64,000 bases of DNA from Bacillus sp. FJAT-18017 (GTDB lineage: Bacteria; Bacillota; Bacilli; Bacillales; Cytobacillaceae): assembly GCF_001278805.1 (NCBI RefSeq), contig NZ_CP012602.1:2324001-2388000 (forward strand). Reading direction: 5' to 3'. The translations under genes were made by a program, and so were the position numbers. Under the pieces are notes generated by a model. It worked only from the letters and a program-made list of their open reading frames with translations. It did not search any database and was not told where the DNA came from. This document shows positions 36,595 to 44,144 of the stretch, piece by piece. Within the stretch, counting starts at the first letter, position 1. Each line of letters opens with the position of its first letter.

Positions 36595-36727
36595 GTAATA
36601 TTTTATAATTTTTAATCCAGCCTTTTACCCCGTATTTATGTGCTAATAAGGGTGAGAGGTTGCAATTACTCGCAAATTCTTTAAAATAAAGGAAGTAGAG
36701 TTTAGAAATTAGAGGTGCGATAGAATC

Positions 36728-37804
36728 TTGAGAGACATTACAATAGAAGAAATGTTCAATATTAAAAATCCTGTTGTCATAGATGTCCGTTCTCCAATCG
36801 AATTTGAGGAAGGTTCCATACCAGGGGCAGTTAATGTTCCACTGTTCACTAATGAAGAGCGGAGCGAAGTCGGTACAATCTATAAAAAAGAAGGGACAGA
36901 TGCGGCAAAATGGCGGGCAATGGAAATTGTATCGCCGAAATTACCGGACATGCTGTCTGAAATCCGCAAATTCGGCGGGCGGGGAAACAATCTAATCATC
37001 CAATGCTGGCGCGGAGGTTCGAGAAGCAAGGCTGTTACAAGCTTCCTTGAATTCTCGGGTATAAACGCGAGACGCCTGCAAGGCGGCTATAAAGCTTACC
37101 GGCAGTCCATCTTGAAGGAATTGCCTGAACTTATGCCGAAACAGGCGATTGTCCTGCATGGTATGACAGGTACAGGAAAAACTGAAATACTGAAAATCCT
37201 TTCCGCTAAAGGATATCCTGTCCTTGATCTTGAACAGCTTGCCAATCACCGAGGATCAATATTTGGGGCTATTGGGCTTGGCCAAGGGAACAGCCAGAAA
37301 ACGTTTGATGCCTTGCTGCATGACAGGCTTATGGAATTAAAGGGTTCGCCATATGTCATTATGGAAGCAGAAAGCAAGCGAATTGGCCGGGTTGTGCTTC
37401 CAGATGAACTTATGGAAGTTAAGAAGAATGGCATCAATATTCAAACGAACCTCCCTATGGACAAGCGAATTGCGCTTATCAAAGCTGAATACATTACTCC
37501 ATACCAAAATGAGCCGTGGTACTATGATAATGTAAAAACAGCTCTCGAGAGAATTGAAAAAAGAATCAAGGACCATGAGGCAAAAGTCCAGCTATTTGAG
37601 CTTCTTAACGCAAAGGACTACACAGGCATGATTAAAATTCTTCTGGAATCATATTATGATTCGATGTACGGGCATAAACAAGAAGAATATGATGGTAAGT
37701 TTATAAATATTGCTGCGGAGAGTTTTGAAGATGCAGCGAAGAAGATTGAAGATTATCTAGGCGGGATGGCACCTATGCCATTTACACCAGTTATACAGTC
37801 ATGA
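36728..37804 (+). CDS. mnmH: tRNA 2-selenouridine synthase (MnmH/SelU/YbbB)
   Basis: This 358-aa enzyme replaces sulfur by selenium in the wobble 2-thiouridine of certain tRNAs, using selenophosphate. An N-terminal rhodanese domain (VVIDVRSPIEFEEGSIPGAVNVPL) has the catalytic Cys93 in IQCWRGGSRS. It is fused to a P-loop domain with Walker A GMTGTGKT (145-152). ESKRIGRVVLP is conserved in the family. The start is TTG with GAGGTG upstream. It needs selenophosphate synthetase, which is not in this window. It links with the selenocysteine formate dehydrogenase at 61.2 kb. Confidence 0.94.
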   Translation: MRDITIEEMFNIKNPVVIDVRSPIEFEEGSIPGAVNVPLFTNEERSEVGTIYKKEGTDAAKWRAMEIVSPKLPDMLSEIRKFGGRGNNLIIQCWRGGSRSKAVTSFLEFSGINARRLQGGYKAYRQSILKELPELMPKQAIVLHGMTGTGKTEILKILSAKGYPVLDLEQLANHRGSIFGAIGLGQGNSQKTFDALLHDRLMELKGSPYVIMEAESKRIGRVVLPDELMEVKKNGINIQTNLPMDKRIALIKAEYITPYQNEPWYYDNVKTALERIEKRIKDHEAKVQLFELLNAKDYTGMIKILLESYYDSMYGHKQEEYDGKFINIAAESFEDAAKKIEDYLGGMAPMPFTPVIQS

Positions 37805-37817
37805 CATGAGAAAATAA

Positions 37818-37848
37818 CCAGCCGCCGGGGGTAATCCCGGCGGCTGTT
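37818..37848 (+). terminator. Rho-independent terminator after mnmH
   Basis: CAGCCGCCGGG / CCCGGCGGCTG is an 11-bp perfect stem with a short T-containing tail. Confidence 0.85.
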
Positions 37849-37877
37849 CGTATGGCTTAGCAATATTAGAATTTACG

Positions 37878-38006
37878 TTACTTTTTGAAAGGCCTTAGCC
37901 CTCTCCTCTGAATTTCATCCTTTAGGATCTTAATCCATTCTTTTTCCCCAGACTTCATTGCATCTCGATACGAAACGACAAGCTGCTCATTGCTCATAAT
38001 TCTCAT
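37878..38006 (-). CDS. sda: Sda-like sporulation histidine kinase inhibitor, 42 aa
   Basis: A 42-codon frame starts at ATG 38006 with GGAGG ten bases upstream. The product MRIMSNEQLVVSYRDAMKSG..EWIKILKDEIQRRGL fits the helical hairpin of B. subtilis Sda (LSDELLIESYFKA...FIELIENEIKRRSL): S.E.L..SY, then FI.L...EI.RR.L. Sda binds the dimerisation helices of KinA/KinB and blocks sporulation when replication is disturbed. I see no DnaA box nearby, which is present upstream of sda in B. subtilis. A KinA-like orphan kinase lies 20 kb away. Confidence 0.72.
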   Translation of the reverse strand: MRIMSNEQLVVSYRDAMKSGEKEWIKILKDEIQRRGLRPFKK

Positions 38007-38243
38007 TGATTGCATTGCCTCCTTGGAAATAATAATGGATTGAATATTCAGTTTTTACTATTGTAAAGCAAAAAAGTACTTTTGAGAACCCCTTTTAAGG
38101 AATTTTTTTAAAAAGGTACTTTCGGACGAGCTTTGCTGACTTTCCTCCTAAATTTTCAAATTCTAAGTTTTCTGAGATGTTTTGGACAATATTCCTGCGT
38201 GGTAAATATGCAGTAGAACGTTTATTGAAAGTAGGCGAGGATT
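38007..38243. other. Non-coding gap
   Basis: About 240 bp, AT-rich. An imperfect inverted repeat AAAAAGTACTTT / AAAGGTACTTT flanks an A/T tract (38070-38125). No gene was recognised. Confidence 0.35.
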
Positions 38244-38477
38244 ATGGAATTATACGGATTAGAGTATGAGGATATGGCATTTACAAACCTCCGCTTTATC
38301 AGGAAAGATACAATCTGCAATACTGTATATTTAACCTTCAAAGATTATTTAACTGAGGAAGTACTAACCTTTGATTTTGATAAAATTATGAATATTAAAC
38401 CGTGCTTTAGAATTGATTTATTGCAAGGGTATTATACAGAGCCGCTTGCAGACACCCCCCGTCATTCATTATACTAA
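38244..38477 (+). CDS. Hypothetical protein, 77 aa
   Basis: A small soluble protein (MELYGLEYEDMAFTNLRFIRKDTICN...). The regular alternation suggests a beta-rich fold. The ATG has GGCGAGGA upstream. It lies 30 bp before the next small gene in the same direction. Family not recognised. Confidence 0.6.
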   Translation: MELYGLEYEDMAFTNLRFIRKDTICNTVYLTFKDYLTEEVLTFDFDKIMNIKPCFRIDLLQGYYTEPLADTPRHSLY

Positions 38478-38506
38478 TCGTATACCAAGAATCAGGGGGA
38501 ATAGAC

Positions 38507-38710
38507 GTGCAACATCTGGACTGGCAAACGAAAACCACTATTAAAAAGGTAAAATGTGTGCATGCGGATGCTAATAAGTATATCGTAAACAATGTGCTGA
38601 CACCCGGTAAAGAATACGATGTTAAAAATGAAACTGAAGAGTTTTATTTTGTTGTGGATAATACCGGCAAAGTTGGCGGATATTACAAGGAATATTTCGA
38701 GGAAGCATAA
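38507..38710 (+). CDS. DUF6501-like small protein, 67 aa
   Basis: MQHLDWQTKTTIKKVKCVHADANKYIVNNVLTPGKEYDVKNETEEFYFVVDNTGKVGGYYKEYFEE has an SH3-like beta-barrel pattern (LTPGKEYDVKNET...VDNTGKVGGYYKEYF) seen in a small Bacillus family that I place as DUF6501. No function is known to me. AGGGGGAATAG precedes the codon at 38507. A terminator follows. Confidence 0.72.
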   Translation: MQHLDWQTKTTIKKVKCVHADANKYIVNNVLTPGKEYDVKNETEEFYFVVDNTGKVGGYYKEYFEEA

Positions 38711-38716
38711 CGGTTG

Positions 38717-38745
38717 AACTGCCGGCCTATCCGGCGGTTTTTCTA
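38717..38745 (+). terminator. Rho-independent terminator
   Basis: AACTGCCGG / CCGGCGGTT with a CCTAT loop, then TTTTT. Confidence 0.85.
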
Positions 38746-38761
38746 TTTTAGGGGGAGTTTT

Positions 38762-39331
38762 GTGATACATAATACAAGAATCCGATTAGAGGGGCAGACG
38801 GTTTTGCTTGTTCCCATGGAGGAAAGCCACCGAGTTGGCTTGTGGGTGGCCGCAGAACCGGAGGAGATATGGCAATTCATGGCCACCAGGATTCGCAGCC
38901 GCGAGGAAATGGATAGGTCGGTTGCCGAAGCGATTGCAGAAAAAGAAAAAGGTACGCAAATCCCGTTTACAATCATTAGGAAAAGAGATGCGGCCATCAT
39001 TGGAAGTACGAGATATCTTGATATCTCATTAAGAAATGAGAGCCTGGAAATTGGCTGGACTTGGCTCAATCCTTCAGCATGGAGAACAAGCATTAACACG
39101 GAATGTAAATACCTGCTTCTAAAGCATGCCTTTGAGGAACTAGGCATGAACCGGATCATACTGAAGACTGATGGCAGAAACAATCGGTCGCAGAAAGCTA
39201 TTGAACGGATCGGTGCTGTTAGAGAAGGCGTGCTTCGTATGGATAGAAAGCTGGCTGACGGATACATAAGAGATACTGTCATGTATAGCATCCTTGCCTC
39301 TGAGTGGCAGGATGTAAAATTAAAACTCTAA
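38762..39331 (+). CDS. GNAT-family N-acetyltransferase (RimJ/RimL-like)
   Basis: This 189-aa GNAT protein has RIRLEGQTVLLVPMEESH at the start, IIGSTRYLDISLRNESLEIGWTWLNPSAWRTSINTECKYLLLKHAF and NRIILKTDGRNNRSQKAIERIGAVREGVLR, the usual RimJ/RimL order. The acetyl-CoA loop reads AWRTSINTE, so the usual R/QxxGxG/A is changed, as in a common Bacillus subgroup. GTG 38762 follows GGGGGAG; the longer frame from 38714 reads through the terminator hairpin and is rejected. Confidence 0.85.
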   Translation: MIHNTRIRLEGQTVLLVPMEESHRVGLWVAAEPEEIWQFMATRIRSREEMDRSVAEAIAEKEKGTQIPFTIIRKRDAAIIGSTRYLDISLRNESLEIGWTWLNPSAWRTSINTECKYLLLKHAFEELGMNRIILKTDGRNNRSQKAIERIGAVREGVLRMDRKLADGYIRDTVMYSILASEWQDVKLKL

Positions 39332-39417
39332 AAGATTCTAGAGGACCAGGCATACTAAAAGGAAAAAATGTAGCCCTTTTTATCCTTACGATTAATGGAA
39401 AATACAGAGGTGTTTTG

Positions 39418-39807
39418 ATGCAATACCTTTTTGTGGGGCTTGGCGGAGCAATCGGCAGCCTGCTTAGGTACATACTTTCGGGTTTGAATGTTCCCGAGCT
39501 TGTTTTTCCAATTGGTACACTGGCAATCAATCTTTCGGGGGCGTTTTTTCTTGGCTGGTTTACCGCCCGTTTACTATCACCCGGAAAAATAAATGCAAAT
39601 TGGGCGGGGTTCTTTACTACCGGAGTTACAGGTTCATTTACAACCTTTTCAGCATTTTGTCTGGAAACAGTCTTACTCCTCGAAAAAGGACATTTTCTGA
39701 TTGCGAGTTTCTATTTATTGCTTAGTCTTGCCGGTGGTCTTGGCCTTGTTTCCCTGGGTACCTCTATTGACAAAAATCAGGCAGAAAAGGCAGGTGGGAG
39801 GGGATGA
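39418..39807 (+). CDS. crcB1: Fluoride channel Fluc subunit 1
   Basis: This 129-aa, four-helix protein is half of a dual-topology fluoride export channel. GGAIGSLLRYILS, PIGTLAINLSGAFFLGWF (with the conserved Asn) and TTGVTGSFTTFSAFCLE (TFSTF-type pore phenylalanines) are the family marks. ATG 39418 follows AGAGGTG; the longer frame from 39304 overlaps the GNAT gene and is rejected. It overlaps crcB2 by 4 bp, making a heterodimer pair. I see no fluoride riboswitch upstream. Confidence 0.92.
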   Translation: MQYLFVGLGGAIGSLLRYILSGLNVPELVFPIGTLAINLSGAFFLGWFTARLLSPGKINANWAGFFTTGVTGSFTTFSAFCLETVLLLEKGHFLIASFYLLLSLAGGLGLVSLGTSIDKNQAEKAGGRG

Positions 39808-40145
39808 CTGTTGCTTTCATTGCTGCCGGGGGATTTCTAGGCGCTGTCACGAGGTTTTTCTTCTCCAGATGGCTCAATTCAAACCATTCGTCTAGAATTC
39901 CGTATGGTACCCTGGTTGCAAACCTTATCGGTGCCTTTCTGCTTGGGTTCCTAGTAGGGAAAGCATCGAATGGGAGTGTTTATGCGTTTGTCGGTATTGG
40001 CTTTACTGGAGCGTTATCAACTTTTTCAACGCTAATGCACGAACTCAATAAGATGCAGCTGAACTTGAGATTTATTCTTTATGCGTTGATAAGTTTTGGA
40101 GCTGGATTTTTGCTGATGATCGCAGGAATGATGCTTGGAAAATAA
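39804..40145 (+). CDS. crcB2: Fluoride channel Fluc subunit 2
   Basis: This 113-aa, four-helix partner of crcB1 has GGFLGAVTRFFFSRW, IPYGTLVANLIGAFLLGFL and GFTGALSTFSTLMHE. Paired fluc genes of opposite charge bias form antiparallel heterodimers. It starts with an ATG overlapping the crcB1 stop and ends before a bidirectional terminator. Confidence 0.93.
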   Translation: MTVAFIAAGGFLGAVTRFFFSRWLNSNHSSRIPYGTLVANLIGAFLLGFLVGKASNGSVYAFVGIGFTGALSTFSTLMHELNKMQLNLRFILYALISFGAGFLLMIAGMMLGK

Positions 40146-40149
40146 AATC

Positions 40150-40180
40150 AAAAGCCCTTCAGATACCTGAAGGGCTTAGT
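40150..40180. terminator. Bidirectional terminator between crcB2 and yidC
   Basis: AAGCCCTTCAG / CTGAAGGGCTT with a 4-nt loop, A-rich and T-rich on the two sides. Confidence 0.85.
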
Positions 40181-40181
40181 A

Positions 40182-40964
40182 CTATTTTTGAAGTGAAGGT
40201 TGTATTTGTTGTTCCTTCGGTTCCTGATAAAGCTTCCTGCTGATCCATGATTGAATGATCAGGAACATTCCGCCCACTGTCCAGTACAGGGGCAGCGCTG
40301 CCGGCGCATTAAAGGAAAACATCACAATCATGATTGGAGACATCAGTCCCATGAGTTTCATTTGTTTTTGCTGCTCTGCAGTCATTGCAGACTGTGAGAA
40401 CTTGAATTGCAAGTAATAAACAACTCCGGCTAGTAAGGTAATCCCAAGGTCAGGACTGCCCAGGCTGAACCAAAGGAAATCATGTGAAGCAATTTCAGCC
40501 GAATTACGGATGGCATAATAAAATCCTGTTAAGATAGGCATCTGGATTAAAATCGGCAGGCAGCCCATATTCAAAGGGTTGATGCCATGCTTTTGATAAA
40601 TTCCCATCATCTGCGTTTGCAATTCCTTTTGCTTGGCAGGATCTTTCTCAGCCTTGATTTTTTTCTGCAATTCATCCATTTCCGGCTTCATTTTCTCCAT
40701 TTTGCCCTTCATCGCAATCTGCCCCTTGTATTGCTTAAGCATAAGCGGCATCAACACAAGTCTGATGATAAGGGTTACAACAATAATGGCTAGCCCGTAA
40801 CTTCCGGCAAATAATTCGCCTAGGAAGTGAATGGCGGCCGTAAAAGGATTGACGAAGTAAGTGGTAAAAAAGCCCGTGTCCCCAGGACCTGATGAGCATC
40901 CTGCAAGAGTGGCGATAGTTAGCGTAAGAATAGTTAAAAGTAAAAGCTTTGATTTCCCTTTCAT
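40182..40964 (-). CDS. yidC: Membrane protein insertase YidC/OxaA (SpoIIIJ/YqjG type)
   Basis: This 260-aa insertase places proteins in the membrane with or without SecYEG. The lipoprotein signal ends at LAGCSS (Cys23), as in Gram-positive YidC. Five helices follow: the first with IIVVTLIIRLVLMPL holding the conserved Arg of the hydrophilic groove, a charged coiled hairpin (KGKMEKMKPEMDELQKKIKAEKDPAKQKEL), GCLPILIQMPILTGFYYAI, and the late NAPAALPLYWTVGGMF. It is not next to rpmH/rnpA, so it is probably the second (YqjG-like) copy. Confidence 0.94.
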   Translation of the reverse strand: MKGKSKLLLLTILTLTIATLAGCSSGPGDTGFFTTYFVNPFTAAIHFLGELFAGSYGLAIIVVTLIIRLVLMPLMLKQYKGQIAMKGKMEKMKPEMDELQKKIKAEKDPAKQKELQTQMMGIYQKHGINPLNMGCLPILIQMPILTGFYYAIRNSAEIASHDFLWFSLGSPDLGITLLAGVVYYLQFKFSQSAMTAEQQKQMKLMGLMSPIMIVMFSFNAPAALPLYWTVGGMFLIIQSWISRKLYQEPKEQQIQPSLQK

Positions 40965-40992
40965 AGTTCCTCCTGTTTTTTAAAAAATATGA

Positions 40993-41274
40993 TTAGTTCA
41001 GGAAGGAAAGGGAAGCTTCAGGGTCTTCAGTAGGACAGTACTTCATCCGGATATATTTGCCTATCCACATGACGATAAAATTCTGGTTAAGCCTGCTATT
41101 TGTCTGTTGGTATACAGAAAATCCCAACCCTGCAGGCTGGTTTGGCCTGTCCAAGATTGATACTGGATTTTCAATGGCCCAAAGGAGCAGGTATTTTAAC
41201 GCAATCGCCAGGTAAAATCCGGTATAGAGTGCCACCCAGGCATTTATGTCATATAATTCAGCTGAAAAGTCCAT
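40993..41274 (-). CDS. Hypothetical protein, 93 aa
   Basis: The product MDFSAELYDINAWVALYTGFYLAIALKYLLLWAI... has one hydrophobic helix near residues 14-33, then a hydrophilic remainder with no known motif. ATG 41274 has AGGAGGTG upstream at good distance. It lies 28 bp upstream of yidC in the same direction and may share its transcript. Family not recognised. Confidence 0.62.
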   Translation of the reverse strand: MDFSAELYDINAWVALYTGFYLAIALKYLLLWAIENPVSILDRPNQPAGLGFSVYQQTNSRLNQNFIVMWIGKYIRMKYCPTEDPEASLSFLN

Positions 41275-41453
41275 ACCTGGATACACCTCCTCTTATATAA
41301 AAAATTATACGTGAGAAAGAGGGAAAGAGCAATGAGAAGCAATGGAAGAAGAGGGGGGAAACTGCCTAAATTTTATTGCGGAAAAAGAGTGTTTGAACTT
41401 AACTAGCTGGAGAAGTAACACAGCTTTCGTATGTCTGGAGGAAGAGCATTAGT

Positions 41454-41482
41454 AAGAGGCAGACAATAGCCTGCCTCTTGTT
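41454..41482. terminator. Hairpin downstream of bioY
   Basis: AAGAGGCAG / CTGCCTCTT with a 7-nt loop; the T-rich tail is on the plus side, so its action on minus-strand bioY is uncertain. Confidence 0.45.
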
Positions 41483-41485
41483 TTA

Positions 41486-42064
41486 TTAAGCTCCGTGATC
41501 AATTTTTCCAGCAGGGATTGATATAAGGTTTGAGGCTGAGAGTCTTTTCCTTACATTTATTCCTACAACAGATGCAAGATAGGCTTTTAGCAAACCAAGA
41601 GGAATGAACGGATAAAAGCCTGCTTTCATTGCTCCCTGCCACTCAAGGCTTAGTGCGATTTTCAGCCATGCTGTCCCGAATGCAAGTGTGATAAACATGC
41701 CGATAATATTGGCAATTAATGCATTTTTGACTGAGAAGCTTGTTTTTTCAAGTATGAGTCCAATTATAAAAGCGGTAGGAATGAATCCGACAAGGAATCC
41801 TCCGGTAGGGCCGATCAAAACCGCCAGGCCTGCTTTCATCTCTGCAAACACTGGGACACCTGCAGCACCTAAAGCCAAATATAATAAAACAGATAAAGTG
41901 CCATAGCGGGCTCCTAGAATAGTTGCTGCAAGCCCAATTGCAAGTGTCTGGCCTGTAAACGGCACAACTGGCATTGGAATGCTTATTTGTGCAAGAACAG
42001 CAATAATTGCAGCAAATAATGCAGCCATAATCATTTTTCTTAGTCTTTGTTGCTCAGTTGACAT
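41486..42064 (-). CDS. bioY: Biotin transporter BioY (ECF S-component)
   Basis: This 192-aa, six-helix membrane protein binds biotin and works with an ECF energising module. VVPFTGQTLAIGLAATILGARYGTLSVLLYLALGAAGVPVF and GPTGGFLVGFIPTAFIIG are typical. The N-terminal 20 residues are basic. There is no ecfAAT next to it. A BirA-type operator lies directly upstream, so biotin represses it. Confidence 0.94.
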   Translation of the reverse strand: MSTEQQRLRKMIMAALFAAIIAVLAQISIPMPVVPFTGQTLAIGLAATILGARYGTLSVLLYLALGAAGVPVFAEMKAGLAVLIGPTGGFLVGFIPTAFIIGLILEKTSFSVKNALIANIIGMFITLAFGTAWLKIALSLEWQGAMKAGFYPFIPLGLLKAYLASVVGINVRKRLSASNLISIPAGKIDHGA

Positions 42065-42083
42065 ACGTTTTCCCCCTTATGTA

Positions 42084-42112
42084 TGTTAACCTGTTATTAA
42101 ATTTGGTTAACA
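42084..42112 (-). promoter_or_regulatory. BirA operator of bioY
   Basis: TGTTAACC (42084-42091) and GGTTAACA (42105-42112) form a perfect inverted repeat around 13 bp, 20 bp before the start codon. This fits the Bacillus BirA half-sites TTGTTAACC/GGTTAACAA. Confidence 0.88.
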
Positions 42113-42157
42113 TATATAAAATAAAACAGAGATATATAGATTGTCAACTATATAGAA

Positions 42158-42191
42158 AAATAAAAAAATCCTTCATTCTGGATGAAGGATT
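42158..42191 (-). terminator. Terminator of the CcdA-like gene
   Basis: AATCCTTCAT / ATGAAGGATT with a 5-nt loop, then TTTTTTTATTTT on the minus strand. Confidence 0.88.
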
Positions 42192-42197
42192 GTGGTT

Positions 42198-42926
42198 TTA
42201 CCAATAGGTTATTGTATCGAATATACCTATGATGATGAGAAAGAAGCCTGCGGTTTTCTGGAATGCACTTCCTATTTTCCTGCTTTTTCGGACTAACGCC
42301 CCGTCCATTCCCATAAACCAAACTACACTCAGGAAGAGAATGAGCGGCAGTGATGTGCCAATTGCGAATACAGGAGGGAGGACAAACCCATAAGAAGTCC
42401 CCAGTACTAAAGGCATCAATGTCATGAAAAATAATATGAACATCGTCGGGCAAAAGGAGATTGAAAAGGCCGCACCCATCAAAAATTGCCCCCACTTGCC
42501 AACAGCCTTTACTTCCGGGACAAAAGAAAACAGCTTATTTAAAAAAGGTAATTTTAAATAACCAGCCAAATAAATTCCTAGAATAATAATGAACGGGCCA
42601 ATTGCTTTCCGGGCAGCGGCAAAAAAGCTGATGATCCCGTCCTGAAATTCCCTGCCTGCGAACCAAACAAGTAAGCCAAGGCTCGAAAAGACGGCAATTT
42701 TACCAAGGATAAAGAAAAGGGCATCAACGAGTTGTCCGGCTGTCTGCATACTCTTATTTCCATAGAACGTAATCGCACTAATATTTCCGGTTAATTGGCA
42801 GGGAGCCAGTGCACCTACAATTCCAAGAATGAATGCAGCCAGCAGCGGAATCGACTCAGTTCCACTCACCATAGCATGGAAAGGGGAACTGAGGAAATTG
42901 CTGATATCACTTAATATCTGGTACAT
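42198..42926 (-). CDS. CcdA/DsbD-type transmembrane protein (UreH/TauE-like superfamily)
   Basis: This 242-aa protein has six helices and no periplasmic domain. LGIVGALAPCQLTGNISAITFYG and GAAFSISFCPTMFILFFMTLMPLVL each hold one of the two membrane cysteines (APCQ, SFCP) that pass electrons from cytoplasmic thioredoxin outwards. The pattern fits CcdA-like proteins used in cytochrome c or copper-site assembly. It may serve the cupredoxin gene at 46.7 kb, but nothing proves this. GGAGAAA precedes the ATG. Confidence 0.78.
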   Translation of the reverse strand: MYQILSDISNFLSSPFHAMVSGTESIPLLAAFILGIVGALAPCQLTGNISAITFYGNKSMQTAGQLVDALFFILGKIAVFSSLGLLVWFAGREFQDGIISFFAAARKAIGPFIIILGIYLAGYLKLPFLNKLFSFVPEVKAVGKWGQFLMGAAFSISFCPTMFILFFMTLMPLVLGTSYGFVLPPVFAIGTSLPLILFLSVVWFMGMDGALVRKSRKIGSAFQKTAGFFLIIIGIFDTITYW

Positions 42927-43157
42927 GGTGGATTTCTCCTATCTATCTGCTGATTAAGTTGACCATATCATATAATATTGAAAAAACTGTGCAGAAACCG
43001 TGTCAGCTTAAGGACAAATTTTAGGTTGATTTACAGCCGAATAAAGATTCCTCGTTTTTTCTACCACAACTTAAGTTTTTTCTACCTTATCTCAAAATAT
43101 ATCAACGTTATTCACATTTCCGCCATAGTTATCAACCGCCAAGTCTCTGCTGCTAAT
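42927..43157. other. Non-coding gap
   Basis: About 230 bp, AT-rich; no gene, repeat or clear operator was seen. Confidence 0.4.
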
Positions 43158-43159
43158 AG

Positions 43160-43190
43160 AAAATGCTGCCCACCCGGACAGCATTTTCGT
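43160..43190 (-). terminator. Terminator of the pflB-pflA unit
   Basis: AAAATGCTG / CAGCATTTT with a 10-nt loop and a short T tract. Confidence 0.75.
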
Positions 43191-43199
43191 CAGACACTA

Positions 43200-43946
43200 T
43201 TAAACTGTTGGAGCTACCCAATGTTTGGTGATAAGCTCATAGGCTTCTTGAACTTTTTCCTCGCTTGGAGGTTCAACATCGTTCAATTGATACTCGAGCC
43301 CGAGTGTTTCCCACTTATAGACACCGAGTTTATGATAAGGCAGAATTTCAATCTTATTGACATTTTTCAGTGTGCCAATGAATTCACCGAGCTTAGCCAG
43401 ATCAGCCGGATCGTCTGTAACTCCAGGGACAAGCACGTGCCTGACCCATATTGGTTTATTTTTGTCGGACAAATATTTTGCGAATTCAAGGATATGGTCA
43501 TTGGCCATTCCTGTCAGGCTAATATGCTTCTTCCTGTCAATATGCTTTAGGTCAAGCAAGATAAGATCGGTATAGTCCATCAACTCATCAAGAGGGTCAA
43601 GGAAATGCCTTGAACTGGAGAAACAGCCGCCGGATGAGTCAATAGTCGTATGAATTCCCTCAGCTTTGCATGCCTTAAACAATTCGACGAGGAAAGGGAC
43701 CTGAAGGAGGGGCTCACCACCGCTGACAGTGATACCTCCGCCAGATGATTCAATGAAAGGGAGGTATGAACGGAGGTCATCCATTATTTCGTCGACAGTG
43801 ATTTTTCGGCCTGTCCCAATTTCCCAAGTATCGGCATTGTGGCAGAACTGGCAGCGCAGCAGGCATCCTTGTGTAAATATAACGTAGCGGATACCAGGGC
43901 CATCGACTGTTCCAAACGTTTCAATTGAATGTATGTTTCCGTTCAT
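43200..43946 (-). CDS. pflA: Pyruvate formate-lyase activating enzyme
   Basis: This 248-aa radical-SAM enzyme installs the glycyl radical on PflB. The cluster motif [15 protein letters not shown] has Cys28, Cys32 and Cys35. [14 protein letters not shown] binds SAM, and [10 protein letters not shown] and [13 protein letters not shown] complete the family pattern. ATG 43946 has AAAGGGG upstream; the in-frame codon at 43964 has none. It follows pflB in the same direction but is separated by 198 bp that contain a dispersed repeat. Confidence 0.95.
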   Translation of the reverse strand: MNGNIHSIETFGTVDGPGIRYVIFTQGCLLRCQFCHNADTWEIGTGRKITVDEIMDDLRSYLPFIESSGGGITVSGGEPLLQVPFLVELFKACKAEGIHTTIDSSGGCFSSSRHFLDPLDELMDYTDLILLDLKHIDRKKHISLTGMANDHILEFAKYLSDKNKPIWVRHVLVPGVTDDPADLAKLGEFIGTLKNVNKIEILPYHKLGVYKWETLGLEYQLNDVEPPSEEKVQEAYELITKHWVAPTV

Positions 43947-43994
43947 AATAATTTCCCCTTTCAAATGAGCGAGCTGTGGGATTGCTCCCGGCTC

Positions 43995-44125
43995 GTTGTC
44001 CAGCTACAGCGCCCAGCGCTTAGTGTCCTTCGGTCCCCTCACTACGATAAGTCAACATCGATTCGCTTGCGCTCATCGTGTTTCCTTTATCTCATATCGA
44101 GGCCCTCCAGGCCATACAGCGCTAA
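43995..44125. repeat. Dispersed intergenic element inserted between pflB and pflA
   Basis: About 130 bp beginning CCAGCTACAGCGCCCAGCGC and ending CCATACAGCGCT, with a core TACGATAAGTCAACATCGAT. I recognise this as a type of intergenic repeat common in Bacillus genomes, possibly MITE-like. A diverged copy lies at 465-540 and an edge at 26077. Confidence 0.65.
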
Positions 44126-44144
44126 ACGGGCTCTTTCGCTTTTA

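Noticed and set aside
38743..39291. 182-aa minus-strand ORF
   Set aside because: It is opposite the GNAT gene and has only composition-driven open frame.
39304..39417. N-terminal extension of crcB1
   Set aside because: It overlaps the end of the GNAT gene and adds a hydrophilic tail foreign to Fluc; ATG 39418 has a ribosome binding site.
39332..39417. Fluoride riboswitch before crcB1
   Set aside because: I looked for the conserved crcB-motif core and did not find it.
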